DNA from: Calditerrivibrio sp.
GTDB taxonomy: Bacteria > Chrysiogenota > Deferribacteres > Deferribacterales > Calditerrivibrionaceae
Length of the DNA: 64,000 nt
Reading direction: 5' to 3'
Assembly: GCA_026415135.1 (NCBI GenBank)
Contig: JAOAHS010000002.1
Coordinates: 1-64,000 of the forward strand
Below are positions 32,303 to 43,626 of the stretch, piece after piece. Position 1 is the stretch's first letter, and every line of letters starts with the position of its first letter. The position numbers were made by a program, and so were the translations under genes. A model generated the notes under the pieces. It saw only the letters and a program-made list of their open reading frames with translations, was not told the origin of the DNA and ran no database searches.

Positions 32303-32477
32303 TTTTCACCTTCTGTTCAAAGAATAGACAATCTATCTCGGAACTTTTTTTTACATGGATAGAGGGCAAAAGTTTGCTCTTAAATCCGATTTTTTTGCAT
32401 AGATATGGGAAATTTTTATCCCAGCTTATTGCAAAATGTACACAATCAAAGCAATTGATTTTATGATTTTGTTTCAT
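32283..32477 (-). CDS. Small Cys-containing conserved protein (64 aa)
   Basis: The protein reads CFDCVHFAISWDKNFPYLC, then GFKSKLLPS and a later Cys in IDCLFFEQK. This Cys-x2-Cys...Cys...Cys pattern with a Trp-Asp...Phe-Pro-x-x-Cys core matches a family of small uncharacterised proteins in delta-type proteobacteria and Deferribacteres as I remember it, probably binding metal. The ATG at 32477 has AAGG 4 bp upstream and lies inside the receiver gene's end. Function unknown. Confidence 0.65.
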   Translation of the reverse strand: MKQNHKINCFDCVHFAISWDKNFPYLCKKIGFKSKLLPSIHVKKSSEIDCLFFEQKVKNAGKNS

Positions 32478-32817
32478 TAACCTTAGCTGCAATCTCCCTT
32501 ATAAAACTGATTAAATCTGATTTATCTACAACATACTTATATTTGGATTTACTACTAATAATGGTCCCCCCATGCCCCGATGAGATTGCTGTGATGATAT
32601 CATTGTGGTATATAGCTATATAATCGCTTATCTCGTCCCCTTTGCCGTCAGGTAACTCGTAATCTATTATTGCTACATCTATTTTATTGTTATCAAGTAT
32701 TTTTTTTGCTTCTGATACGGTTTTAGCTATAAAGAGATTGAAATAAAATTTTTTAGATAACATCTCCATAATAGTGTAAAATATATCCTCGTCTTCGACG
32801 AAAAGCAAATTGAACAT
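32461..32817 (-). CDS. Stand-alone response regulator receiver domain
   Basis: A 118-residue single-domain receiver. LLFVEDEDIFYTIMEML supplies the acidic pair, AIIDYELPDGKGDE the phospho-acceptor Asp near residue 51, AISSGHGG the Thr/Ser switch position (Ser), and VVDKSDL the conserved Lys. No DNA-binding or enzymatic output domain follows, so it should act by protein contact, like CheY or Spo0F. No histidine kinase is nearby. It heads the operon receiver - Cys protein - pepD - antiporter. Confidence 0.85.
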   Translation of the reverse strand: MFNLLFVEDEDIFYTIMEMLSKKFYFNLFIAKTVSEAKKILDNNKIDVAIIDYELPDGKGDEISDYIAIYHNDIITAISSGHGGTIISSKSKYKYVVDKSDLISFIREIAAKVNETKS

Positions 32818-32825
32818 AATTAACC

Positions 32826-32854
32826 TTTACTTTTATTGTAGATTGTTTTATAAA
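32826..32854 (+). promoter_or_regulatory. Promoter of lolA
   Basis: TTTACT (32826-32831), 17 bp, TATAAA (32849-32854). The leader to the TTG start at 32881 would be about 20 nt and hold GGAGG. It overlaps the divergent receiver promoter. Confidence 0.5.
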
Positions 32855-32862
32855 AAAAGCAA
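32835..32862 (-). promoter_or_regulatory. Promoter of the receiver-pepD-antiporter operon
   Basis: On the minus strand TTGCTT (32862-32857), 16 bp, TACAAT (32840-32835), about 18 bp before the start codon. It is interleaved with the lolA promoter so the two may exclude each other. Confidence 0.45.
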
Positions 32863-32880
32863 TAAAAATTGGAGGTAACA

Positions 32881-33504
32881 TTGAAAAAGATATTGTTGAT
32901 CACTGTACTTACATTTTTCTTGATTTCTCCAACTTATGCCACTAAAAAGAACAATAAAAAACCGGTTCAGCCTTCTGTGGTGGATAGGCTAAAAAATATC
33001 GAGACGATTTCAGCTGACTTTGTTCAGGTAACAACGATTAAAAACTTTTCCAAAGAGACTTACAAAGGGAAATTTTATCTAATAGCTAATCAAAAAGCCC
33101 TTTGGGATTATACCGAGCCATATAAGCAGTACTACTTTTTTGATAGTAGAGGTATGGAGTACTATGATGGGTCTACAAATCAGGTTATACGCCAGACAAA
33201 AAACTCTTCTAGAGAAGCTGGTTTAGTCTTGTCTGTGCTCTTCAACTTTAGAGAGATCGAAAAGAATTTCGTTGTTGTGGTTAATGGAAAAAGTCAGATT
33301 CAATTAAAACCAAAGGTGGATATTGGGCTGAAATATGTAATGTTGTTGGTCAATGCTCATAATGATATAACCGGGATACACAGTGAAGATATCAATGGTA
33401 ATGTAACGGAGATCACGTTTTCTAATCTTGAAATAAATAAGAAGATAGATAAATCTGTATTTAATGTTAAATATCCTGAGAGTGCTCAGGTTTTTGAGTA
33501 TTAG
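32881..33504 (+). CDS. lolA: LolA-family outer-membrane lipoprotein carrier protein
   Basis: A 207-residue periplasmic protein. The signal peptide (about 1-20, KKILLITVLTFFLISPTYA) is followed by NIETISADFVQVTT, YKGKFYLIANQKALWDYTEP and KQYYFFDSRGMEYYDG, the LolA fold's strand pattern. LolA ferries lipoproteins from LolCDE to LolB. The start is a TTG at 32881 with GGAGG 5-6 bp upstream; a TTG 12 bp earlier would place the ribosome site inside the gene. 207 residues is close to the family length. Confidence 0.88.
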   Translation: MKKILLITVLTFFLISPTYATKKNNKKPVQPSVVDRLKNIETISADFVQVTTIKNFSKETYKGKFYLIANQKALWDYTEPYKQYYFFDSRGMEYYDGSTNQVIRQTKNSSREAGLVLSVLFNFREIEKNFVVVVNGKSQIQLKPKVDIGLKYVMLLVNAHNDITGIHSEDINGNVTEITFSNLEINKKIDKSVFNVKYPESAQVFEY

Positions 33505-33540
33505 TTTTTTCTTGTTTATATGTAAGGTAGTAAAATCTTC

Positions 33541-33569
33541 TTGATTTAATTTTAAAAATTATTTAACTT
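33541..33569 (+). promoter_or_regulatory. Possible promoter of the ABC importer operon
   Basis: TTGATT (33541-33546), 17 bp AT-rich spacer, TAACTT (33564-33569). The match is modest and the region is AT-rich throughout. Confidence 0.35.
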
Positions 33570-33634
33570 TATTTCTCATTTAAAATCGGAAATGAAATTG
33601 GCAGTTGTTAAGTAAAAATAAAAAAGGAGGTACT

Positions 33635-34588
33635 ATGAAGAGACTTATTTTAGTGGTTATGTTGTTACTATCAACAGCTTTTCTATCGTATGCTAAGATG
33701 ATAGAAATAGGTATTACCCAGATAGTAGAACATCCAGCTCTTGATGCCTGTAGAAAAGGTATAATTGACAAGTTGAAGGAGTTGGGTTACGAGGATGGTA
33801 AAAATGTTAAATATGATATTCAGATAGCTCAAGGTAATATTGCTACAGCAAATCAGATAGCTAAAAAATTTGTAGGGGATAAAAAGGATCTAATAATAGC
33901 GATTGCAACTCCTACTGCTCAGGCTGTGGCCAATCTTACTAAGACTACTCCTATTATTATATCAGCTATTACAGATCCTGTTGGAGCTAAGCTTGTAAAG
34001 TCACTTGAGAAACCTGGTGGGAACGTCACTGGTACGACAGACATGAGTCCAGTCAAGGAGCAGATAGAGCTTTTTGAAAAGCTTAAGATACCGTTAAAGC
34101 GATTAGGGGTGATATATAATTCTGGAGAGGCAAATAGTAGAGCAATTGTAGAGATCCTAAAGTCAATTATTAAGAACAAGAATATCGAATTAATTGAGGC
34201 AACTGTAACAAATAGTAGTGGTGTTTTAATGGCTGCAAAGTCTCTTGTGGGAAAAGTTGATGGGATCTATGTTCCTACTGATAATACAGTTGTGTCTGCT
34301 CTTGAGTCGGTGTTACAAGTGTCTTTTGAGAATAAAATACCTGTCATTACTGGTGATACAGACTCTGTAACGAGGGGTGCTTTGGCTTCTTTAGGGATGG
34401 ATTATTATAAGTTGGGTTTGCAAACAGGTGTTATTGTTGCTAAGGTTTTAAAAGGTGAAAAACCATCTAATATACCTGTAGAGACCTTAAAAGATTTGGA
34501 CCTTTTTGTAAATGAGTCCACTGCAAACAAGATCGGTATAAAATTAAATCCAGATATTTTAAAGGCTGCAAAAAAGGTTATTAAGTGA
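33635..34588 (+). CDS. ABC transporter substrate-binding protein (TrpX-like)
   Basis: A 317-residue periplasmic binding protein with a signal peptide (1-22, LILVVMLLLSTAFLSYA). IGITQIVEHPALDACRKGI and PIIISAITDPVGAKLV are hallmarks of the ABC_sub_bind (DUF534/TrpX) family, whose better-known members take up tryptophan or other aromatic compounds; the ligand here is unknown. I start it at 33635 with AAGGAGG 4 bp upstream. It heads an operon with permease and ATPase. Confidence 0.9.
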   Translation: MKRLILVVMLLLSTAFLSYAKMIEIGITQIVEHPALDACRKGIIDKLKELGYEDGKNVKYDIQIAQGNIATANQIAKKFVGDKKDLIIAIATPTAQAVANLTKTTPIIISAITDPVGAKLVKSLEKPGGNVTGTTDMSPVKEQIELFEKLKIPLKRLGVIYNSGEANSRAIVEILKSIIKNKNIELIEATVTNSSGVLMAAKSLVGKVDGIYVPTDNTVVSALESVLQVSFENKIPVITGDTDSVTRGALASLGMDYYKLGLQTGVIVAKVLKGEKPSNIPVETLKDLDLFVNESTANKIGIKLNPDILKAAKKVIK

Positions 34589-34641
34589 GTTTAAAAGATG
34601 TTTACTCTTTAAAAAATGACCAGCTTTAGAAAGGGTGGCGT

Positions 34642-35535
34642 ATGAGTTATTATGCTTTTTTGGGTGCCATCGAACAGGGTTTGGTCTTTGGGATAATGGC
34701 TATTGGTGTTTTTATAACTTTTAGAGTACTTGATTTTCCAGACCTCTCTGTGGATGGAACATTCCCTTTAGGTGCAGCAGTGGTAGCGGTTATGATTACT
34801 AACGGTTTTAATCCCTATTTTGCCACAATCTGTGCACTTTCAGCTGGAGTATTTGCTGGTATGATAACCGGTATATTGAATACAAAGCTTAAAATACTCA
34901 ATCTTTTATCCGGCATTCTTGTGATGATTGCACTGTATTCTGTCAATATACGGGTTATGGGGCAACCAAATACTGCTTTATTGGGTTTTGAGACGGTGTT
35001 TTCTCCTTTTGAAAAGCTGTTTGAGGTAGACAGATATGTAGTAACACCGGTATTCTTTTCTTTAATAGTGTTTATGTTAATCCTTTTGATAGTTTGGTTT
35101 TTTCATACAGATTTGGGTTTGGTAATGAGGGGAACTGGTGATAACCCGAAGATGGTAAGAGCTCAAGGGGTTGATAATAATTTTATCACCATATTAGGTT
35201 TAGCTTTTTCAAATGGGTTGGTGGCTTTGTCAGGGGCTCTTGTTGCCCAGAGCCAGGGGTCTGCCGATGTAAACATGGGTATAGGTACGATAGTAGCAGG
35301 TTTGGCTTCAGTGATTCTTGGTGAAGCTTTTTTGGAACCAAGAACAGTATTTAGAGCTGTCTTATCTGTGTTGATAGGATCAATGTTGTACCGGTTTGCT
35401 ATTGCACTGGCTCTTTCTTTTAGAATTGGGAGTTTTCAGTTAAGCCCTTCAGATCTAAACCTAATAACAGCTACAATGGTTACCTTTGCCCTTATATCCC
35501 CAAAAATCAGACAAATTATTAAGAGTAGGACATGA
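34642..35535 (+). CDS. ABC transporter permease (TrpY-like)
   Basis: A 297-residue inner-membrane protein with about eight helices. GLVFGIMAIGVFITFRVLDFPDLSVDG and LVAQSQGSADVNMGIGTIVAG are typical of permeases paired with DUF534-type binding proteins and related to branched-chain amino acid permeases. A ribosome site AAAGGGTGG precedes the ATG. It overlaps the ATPase gene by 4 bp. Confidence 0.9.
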   Translation: MSYYAFLGAIEQGLVFGIMAIGVFITFRVLDFPDLSVDGTFPLGAAVVAVMITNGFNPYFATICALSAGVFAGMITGILNTKLKILNLLSGILVMIALYSVNIRVMGQPNTALLGFETVFSPFEKLFEVDRYVVTPVFFSLIVFMLILLIVWFFHTDLGLVMRGTGDNPKMVRAQGVDNNFITILGLAFSNGLVALSGALVAQSQGSADVNMGIGTIVAGLASVILGEAFLEPRTVFRAVLSVLIGSMLYRFAIALALSFRIGSFQLSPSDLNLITATMVTFALISPKIRQIIKSRT

Positions 35536-36326
35536 TAGAACTAAGAAATGTAAAGAAGATTTTTAACGCTGGGACCATTAATGAAAATATAGCAATAAAA
35601 TCATTGTCATTAAGGATAGAACAATATGATTTTATAACGGTTATTGGTAGTAATGGCGCGGGAAAATCGACTATGTTAAATCTTATATCTGGTAACCTGA
35701 TGCCTGAAGAGGGTGATATTTTTATCAATGATCAAAATGTTACTAAAATGCCTGTCTTTAAAAGGGCTAGTTTTATTGGGCAAGTTTTTCAAGATCCTTT
35801 AAGTGGTACCGCTGCATCCCTTACCATTGAGGAGAATTTGGCAATAGCTATGAAAAGGGGTAGTAAAAGAGGTTTGGGGCTTGGTGTAAAAAAAGCTGAT
35901 AGGGAGTATTTTAGGGATCAATTGTCAAAATTAGGTTTGGGGCTTGAGTATAGATTAAAGGACAGGGTAGGCCTATTATCTGGTGGGCAACGACAGGCTT
36001 TGACACTGCTAATGGCTACATTGGTAAAACCCGAAATATTGCTATTGGACGAACACACAGCTGCTTTAGACCCTAAAACAGCTGCCAAGATAATAGAGCT
36101 TACAGAATATTTTGTAGAATCATACAAACTTACAGTTCTCATGGTTACTCATAACATGAGACAAGCTCTAAGCTTAGGTAACAGAACCATAATGATGCAT
36201 GAGGGTGAAATCATATTTGATGTGAAATCCCCCCAGCGTGATACTTTGACTGTTAAAGATCTTTTGGAACTCTTCTCAAAGGTAAGAGGGGAAGAGATAG
36301 TGGATGATAAGTTGTTGTTAGTATAA
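35532..36326 (+). CDS. ABC transporter ATP-binding protein (TrpZ-like)
   Basis: The 264-residue ATPase of the same importer. Walker A GSNGAGKSTMLNLISG, Q-loop IGQVFQDPLSGTA, signature LLSGGQRQALTLLMA, Walker B ILLLDEHTAALDP (His in place of the usual Pro after DE) and the H-loop VTHNMRQAL are present. It is coupled to the permease by a 4 bp overlap and is followed by smc after 2 bp, so smc may be read from the same transcript. Confidence 0.93.
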   Translation: MIELRNVKKIFNAGTINENIAIKSLSLRIEQYDFITVIGSNGAGKSTMLNLISGNLMPEEGDIFINDQNVTKMPVFKRASFIGQVFQDPLSGTAASLTIEENLAIAMKRGSKRGLGLGVKKADREYFRDQLSKLGLGLEYRLKDRVGLLSGGQRQALTLLMATLVKPEILLLDEHTAALDPKTAAKIIELTEYFVESYKLTVLMVTHNMRQALSLGNRTIMMHEGEIIFDVKSPQRDTLTVKDLLELFSKVRGEEIVDDKLLLV

Positions 36327-36328
36327 GT

Positions 36329-39300
36329 ATGAGATTTAAAAAGCTTATTATTCATGGTTTTAAATCCTTTGTTGATAAAACTGTGATAGATTTCCCTGAA
36401 GGTATAACCTGTATTGTAGGTCCAAACGGCAGTGGTAAAAGCAATATTCTGGATGCTATAAGATGGATTTTAGGTGAACAGAATCCAAAAGAACTCAGAG
36501 GCTCTGACATGGATGATATTATTTTCGGTGGTTCTGAAAAAAGAAATCAATCCAACGTTGCTTCTGTAACTCTTGTTATAACCGATTTAGATGAAGAATT
36601 AGCTGGAAAGTGGGGATCGTTTAGTGAAATAGAGATTACACGTAAGTACTATAGGGATGGTGATAGGGAATATTATATAAACAATAAAAAATGTAAGCTA
36701 AAAGATATCAAAGAGATCTTTTACGACACCGGTTTGGGTGCAAGAAGTATTTCCATAATAGAGCAGGGTAAGGTGGAAAAAATAATCTCTGCTTCTGGTG
36801 AGGAAATAAGGCAGTTTTTTGATGAGTCTGCAGGTATTACCAAATTCAAAGAGAAGAAAAAAGAGGCTGAGAAGAGGCTGGAACAGGCAAGAGACAATCT
36901 CAATAGGGTCAATGATATAATAGTAGAGGTTAGGGAAAAATATGGTTTGCTCAAGAGCCAAATGGAAAAGCTTCATCTTTATAGAGAGTTAAAAGCCGAA
37001 AAGGAACGAATTGATAAAATTATATATGCAATCAGTTATTATAATCTGCTGGGTCAATTAGAGGAGTTGCATTTAAAAAATGATCAATTACAAATTCTGT
37101 TATCTGAAGAGGTTTATGGGATTGAACAACTGCAAAAAGATTTAAGGCATTTTGAAGAAAAACTTTTAGAAACTGAAACTGCGCTTAGAAGAGTAAATAA
37201 TGATATTGTAAGATGTACCGAAGAGATTGGTTTGGTTAATTCAGAGATAAATGTTTTGAAAAGTAATATAGATTCTGCAGAAAAATCCAAGACTCAAATG
37301 AATGATGAACTTATGTCTTTATCAAACAGGTTGAAAGATCTTTCTAAGCTTAGGGAAGGATATTTGGGGAAAATCGATGAGCTTGCTACTGTTGTGAATA
37401 ATAAGAAAGATGAAATTCGTGAATTAGAGGTTTTATTAGATGAATTGATAGATCAAAGGGATGATTATAAAGAGGATCTGAATGTAAATAGGACTAAGTA
37501 TCTGGATATTGCAGAAAAGGGTACAAAGTTACGCAATCAGATTATAAGGTACGAAACTGAGATTGCCAGAATCAAGCGGGAAACATTAAGGATGGATCAA
37601 GAGAAGGAGCAGCTGTTAGGTGACTTAGAAAAAGTTAATCAACTCCTTACCGATTTGAAGATAAAAAGAGATATGTTTGTGAATGATCTTGGCATTATAA
37701 AGGAGTCGTTCTTAGCCCAAAAAGCAACCCTTGAAGAGATCAACAATAAAATCAAAAGAATCCAAGAGGAAAGAACAGCCCTAATCATAAAAAATAAGAG
37801 TAAAGAACAGGAGATTGAGTTTTTAAAGAATGAGATAAGGGCTTCATCGTTTGGTAAAGAACTCTTTAATAACTTTGATGAGAATCAGATGGCTTTATTG
37901 ATGGATTATCCTATTGATGATGGCATTAAACAGCTCTATGGTGATGTGGTTGTCTTTAAGAATACTGATAGGCAGGTTATCTTTTCTCTAATGGATAAGA
38001 TGATTTTGTCATTGAAATTTGTTTTTGAGGAAGATATCGATACTTTAAAAAATAATCTTTCTTCTATTAAACTGATAAATAATACAATTAGGGAATTCAA
38101 CGGTGTATATTATAAGATAGGTGAAGATGAAAAATCTACAAAACTCATCCAAATGAAGATTAAGCTAAAAAGCCTTGTGGATGAATTGGAAGAGTCGAGC
38201 AGTGTTTTAGAGACATTGGATAAAGAGTTAAAAGATCTACATAACAAGAGAGAGGCTATACTTAATGAGATGGCCAACTATGATCAACAAATAAGGGAAA
38301 TGGAAAAGGAAATTGTCAATATAGATGCTATCATTAAGAACAATAACACGATAAGGGATAATATACTTAAAAGGGAACTCACTGTTAAAAAAGAGATTGT
38401 ATTATTGGATGATGAGCTAAAAAATCTCGAAGAGAAAATTGCCATAGAAGGGGAGCATCTCAAAGAGATATTTTTGAGCCAGAAGGAGTTGGAGGAAGAG
38501 TATGATGATATTAAGAGTAAGTTGGATTATTATGAGGAGCGAATAGAGAGTGAAAAGGAGAAGTTGACAGATTTAAGGGTTGAGTTGTCAAGATTAAATG
38601 AGCAACTGAGCTCTTCAAAAAAAGATCTTTCCTATACTGATAAAGAGATAACCTCAGCTACATCAAAGGTTCATCATATAAAGGAGAGGCTGGCAAGGTT
38701 GATGTCTGTGGATATTAATAATTGGTTAAATAGCCTTAAGATGAATGAAAAAAAGCTTGATGAACTGGAAAAAAAGAAGATCAGGTTTTATGATGAGAAA
38801 AAGTTTTTAGAAAGTGAGATCATAAGTAAAAACGATTCTATAAAAAAATTAAAAGAACAGATAGATGATAGGAATAAGTTTGTGAAAAAGATTGATAATG
38901 ATCTACAGAATATAAGGATAAGAATTGCCCAAAACAAAACAAGCATGGAGAATCTTGAAAACAGTTATCAAGAGAAGTATTCTTCCCTTTTGAAGGAAGA
39001 TTACAAGTTATACTATAATGATGACCATGATCTAAAAACGTTGAAGGGTGAGCTAACTGAGTATGAAAAAAGAATAGAGGATATTGGCCCTCTTAATATG
39101 GCTGCAGAACAGGAATTTTTTGAGATTAGCGAGAGATACCAGTTTTTAGAAAAACAGAAAGAGGATATAGTAAAGGCTATAGACAGCATATCCCAGATTA
39201 TTCATGAGATCGATAATAAAACAGTGGAAACATTTAAGGAAACCTTCTTCTCTGTAAGAAAACATTTTAAAGATATTTTTAAAAACCTTTTCGGCGATGG

Positions 39301-39676
39301 AAAGGCTGAGTTATCCCTTACTGATGAGGAAGATTTGTTGAATACTGGTGTGGAGATATTTGTACAGCCTCCTGGTAAGAGATTGCAAAATATGGCGTTG
39401 CTTTCAGGTGGTGAAAAGGCAATGACAGCCTGTGTTCTTCTTTTTGCGATGTTCCTTCACAAACCATCACCATTCTGTTTTCTTGATGAAATAGATGCAC
39501 CGTTGGATGACGCGAATATCGGTAGGTTTGTAAATATGCTTAAAAGTCTTTCCCAGAAGGCTCAATTTGTTATAATTACGCATAACCAAAAAACGATGGA
39601 GTCTGCCCAATATCTTTATGGTGTTACAATGCAGGAACCCGGAGTTTCTAAGATTGTTTCGATAAAGATGGATTAA
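36329..39676 (+). CDS. smc: Chromosome segregation protein SMC
   Basis: A 1115-residue condensin ATPase. N-terminal Walker A VGPNGSGKSNILDAIRW (about residue 32), two long coiled-coil arms, a hinge region near 500-600, and the C-terminal signature LLSGGEKAMTACVLLF with Walker B FCFLDEIDAPLDDAN. SMC compacts and separates sister chromosomes with ScpA and ScpB, which are not here. At 1115 residues it is slightly shorter than many (about 1180), mainly in the arms and hinge. It follows the transporter by 2 bp. Confidence 0.96.
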   Translation: MRFKKLIIHGFKSFVDKTVIDFPEGITCIVGPNGSGKSNILDAIRWILGEQNPKELRGSDMDDIIFGGSEKRNQSNVASVTLVITDLDEELAGKWGSFSEIEITRKYYRDGDREYYINNKKCKLKDIKEIFYDTGLGARSISIIEQGKVEKIISASGEEIRQFFDESAGITKFKEKKKEAEKRLEQARDNLNRVNDIIVEVREKYGLLKSQMEKLHLYRELKAEKERIDKIIYAISYYNLLGQLEELHLKNDQLQILLSEEVYGIEQLQKDLRHFEEKLLETETALRRVNNDIVRCTEEIGLVNSEINVLKSNIDSAEKSKTQMNDELMSLSNRLKDLSKLREGYLGKIDELATVVNNKKDEIRELEVLLDELIDQRDDYKEDLNVNRTKYLDIAEKGTKLRNQIIRYETEIARIKRETLRMDQEKEQLLGDLEKVNQLLTDLKIKRDMFVNDLGIIKESFLAQKATLEEINNKIKRIQEERTALIIKNKSKEQEIEFLKNEIRASSFGKELFNNFDENQMALLMDYPIDDGIKQLYGDVVVFKNTDRQVIFSLMDKMILSLKFVFEEDIDTLKNNLSSIKLINNTIREFNGVYYKIGEDEKSTKLIQMKIKLKSLVDELEESSSVLETLDKELKDLHNKREAILNEMANYDQQIREMEKEIVNIDAIIKNNNTIRDNILKRELTVKKEIVLLDDELKNLEEKIAIEGEHLKEIFLSQKELEEEYDDIKSKLDYYEERIESEKEKLTDLRVELSRLNEQLSSSKKDLSYTDKEITSATSKVHHIKERLARLMSVDINNWLNSLKMNEKKLDELEKKKIRFYDEKKFLESEIISKNDSIKKLKEQIDDRNKFVKKIDNDLQNIRIRIAQNKTSMENLENSYQEKYSSLLKEDYKLYYNDDHDLKTLKGELTEYEKRIEDIGPLNMAAEQEFFEISERYQFLEKQKEDIVKAIDSISQIIHEIDNKTVETFKETFFSVRKHFKDIFKNLFGDGKAELSLTDEEDLLNTGVEIFVQPPGKRLQNMALLSGGEKAMTACVLLFAMFLHKPSPFCFLDEIDAPLDDANIGRFVNMLKSLSQKAQFVIITHNQKTMESAQYLYGVTMQEPGVSKIVSIKMD

Positions 39677-39700
39677 AAAAAAGCGGGGCAGGCCCCGCTT
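39674..39700 (-). terminator. Terminator downstream of icd (and of smc)
   Basis: AAGCGGGG (681-688) and CCCCGCTT (693-700) form an 8 bp stem with a CAGG loop. On the minus strand it is followed by a long T-run, ideal for icd. On the plus strand the hairpin is followed by TGTGG, so for smc it is a weaker terminator. Confidence 0.85.
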
Positions 39701-39710
39701 TGTGGTTGTG

Positions 39711-41963
<2,253 letters not shown>

Positions 41964-41971
41964 CTAAAATC

Positions 41972-41990
41972 TTTGTATACAGTATACAAA
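41972..41990. promoter_or_regulatory. Palindromic operator at the icd start site
   Basis: TTTGTATACAGTATACAAA is a perfect 19 bp palindrome centred on 41981. Its 15 bp core TGTATACAGTATACA is identical to the one at mdh. It begins one base after the -10 box and covers the predicted transcription start, so a repressor bound here would block initiation. Confidence 0.75.
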
Positions 41991-41991
41991 A

Positions 41992-42020
41992 TATATATTA
42001 GAGTTTCTTCTATTTGTCAA
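41992..42020 (-). promoter_or_regulatory. Promoter of icd
   Basis: On the minus strand TTGACA (42020-42015), 17 bp, TATATA (41997-41992), directly followed by the palindrome. Confidence 0.7.
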
Positions 42021-42464
42021 GTGAATTGTAAAAATTATTATGAAAGTAGTTCTTTGGATAAAACGGTGTTATTATTGATAAAGGTAGGTGCTTGACAAGT
42101 GTTGCTCATGTTCATTGTTGTGTGGTGTCAAGTAAGTGTCTGATAAATAATCATAGATTTGGCTTATAGTCTGTATATAGTTTTTCTATAGCATATCATT
42201 ACGATTTTTGTTCTTTATTCTTTGAAAATGGGTTTTGGTTGTGATGGGTTTTCTATTGTTTGTTGTATTTGTTTTTTGTGTTGAGTTGTTCTATTTGAAA
42301 GTGTCGGAGCAATTTTTTGTGTTTTGATGAAAATGTTTGTTTGATATATGTTTACTTCTGGTGATGGTTTTGTGTTTGTTTGTTTTTTTATAATGTTGAT
42401 TATCTGTGTTTTGTGGGTTTTTAAAAATTATAAAATCTTTTGATAATTGTTAAGTCGATATTGC
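42021..42464. other. Gene-free, T/G-rich region between icd and mdh
   Basis: About 440 bp with no credible reading frame. From about 42180 to 42430 the plus strand is strikingly rich in T and G, with recurring TTTGTGTT and GTTTGTTT words. An inverted pair CTTGACA (42091-42097) and TGTCAAG (42126-42132) is present. I see no terminator or known riboswitch. It might be a leader, a small RNA gene or decayed DNA. Confidence 0.5.
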
Positions 42465-42493
42465 TTGACATTTTCATTATATTTGTGTTAGTG
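42465..42493 (+). promoter_or_regulatory. Promoter of mdh
   Basis: Perfect TTGACA (42465-42470), 17 bp, TTAGTG (42488-42493). The -10 match is weak, but position relative to the palindrome is the same as at icd and atp. Confidence 0.5.
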
Positions 42494-42506
42494 TATACAG
42501 TATACA
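42492..42506. promoter_or_regulatory. Palindromic operator at the mdh start site
   Basis: TGTATACAGTATACA, a perfect 15 bp palindrome identical to the core at icd. It sits over the end of the -10 and the predicted start, about 42 bp before the start codon. Confidence 0.75.
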
Positions 42507-42547
42507 TAAAAGGTCGCGATATATAAAATAAAGTTAAGGAGGCTTTT

Positions 42548-43522
42548 ATGGCTTTTAAAAGACCAAAGATAGCATTAATAGGTGGTGGACAGATCGGTGG
42601 AGTTCTTGCACAGCTTTGCGCTATCAAAGAGCTTGGTGATGTTGTTATGTTTGATATTGTTCAAGACATGCCCCAAGGTAAAACCCTTGATATAGCTGAG
42701 GCAGCGAGAATCGATGGATTTGATATTAAATTAAAGGGTACAAATTCCTACGAAGATATTAAAGATGCAGATATATGTATTGTAACTGCTGGTCTTCCAA
42801 GGAAACCCGGTATGAGTAGAGATGATCTTTTGACTACAAATGCCAATATTATAAAGCAGGTTGCTGAAGGTATCAAAACTTATGCTCCTAACTCTTTTGT
42901 CATAGTTATTTCCAATCCCCTTGATGCTATGGTTACCCTGATGAAAGAGATTACTGGGTTCCCAGCAAATAGGGTTTTTGGACAGGCTGGGGTTCTTGAC
43001 TCCTCCAGATTTGCTACTTTTATAGCTTGGGAACTTGGGGTTTCTGTGAAAGATGTCAATGCTCTTGTACTTGGGGGGCATGGGGATACTATGGTTCCTC
43101 TTGTAAGATATGCAAATGTAAATGGTTGTCCTGTTATGGAGCTTCTTGAGCAAAAGTATGGGGCAGAAAAGGCTAAAGAGGTTATGGAAGCTATGGTTCA
43201 AAGAACAAGAAATGCTGGTGGTGAGGTGGTTGCTCTTCTTAAGACAGGTTCTGCTTTTTACTCTCCAGCTTCTGCTGCAATTCAAATGGCCGAAGCTGTT
43301 ATCAGAGATGAAAAGAGGGTACTACCAGTTTGTGCACTTTTAAACGGAGAATATGGTGTGAAAAATCTTTATGTTGGTGTACCAGTAGTTTTGGGTGCTA
43401 ATGGTGTTGAAAAGATTATAGAACTCAAGCTCAACGAAGAAGAGCAGAAGATGATGGATATATCTGTTAATGCCGTTAAAGGGCTTGTCGAAGATCTTAA
43501 GAGGCTTGGTTTCTTGTCATAA
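42548..43522 (+). CDS. mdh: Malate dehydrogenase (LDH-like type)
   Basis: A 324-residue NAD-dependent enzyme interconverting malate and oxaloacetate. [17 protein letters not shown] is the Rossmann site, [17 protein letters not shown] carries the substrate Arg residues, [10 protein letters not shown] and [11 protein letters not shown] the catalytic Asp/His region. Arg in the LPRKPGMSR loop supports malate rather than lactate. AAGGAGG precedes the ATG by 7 bp. It stands alone between its promoter/operator and a terminator. Confidence 0.96.
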   Translation: MAFKRPKIALIGGGQIGGVLAQLCAIKELGDVVMFDIVQDMPQGKTLDIAEAARIDGFDIKLKGTNSYEDIKDADICIVTAGLPRKPGMSRDDLLTTNANIIKQVAEGIKTYAPNSFVIVISNPLDAMVTLMKEITGFPANRVFGQAGVLDSSRFATFIAWELGVSVKDVNALVLGGHGDTMVPLVRYANVNGCPVMELLEQKYGAEKAKEVMEAMVQRTRNAGGEVVALLKTGSAFYSPASAAIQMAEAVIRDEKRVLPVCALLNGEYGVKNLYVGVPVVLGANGVEKIIELKLNEEEQKMMDISVNAVKGLVEDLKRLGFLS

Positions 43523-43528
43523 ATCCTC

Positions 43529-43556
43529 AGGAGGGTTTAACCCTCCTTAATTTTTT
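43529..43556 (+). terminator. Terminator of mdh
   Basis: AGGAGGG (529-535) and CCCTCCT (541-547) with a TTTAA loop, followed by TAATTTTTT. Confidence 0.9.
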
Positions 43557-43565
43557 AAAATTATG

Positions 43566-43594
43566 TTGAAATATTTTTAAAACTGAAATATATG
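43566..43594 (+). promoter_or_regulatory. Promoter of korDABC
   Basis: TTGAAA (43566-43571), 17 bp, TATATG (43589-43594), about 30 bp upstream of the korD start. The palindrome of the neighbouring mdh is absent here. Confidence 0.5.
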
Positions 43595-43626
43595 ATTTTT
43601 CTAATAAACTTAAAGGAGTTTTTTAG

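Noticed and set aside
33505-33634. Possible terminator or riboswitch ahead of the ABC importer
   Set aside because: The region is AT-rich with no stable GC stem or recognisable T-box or tryptophan leader structure.
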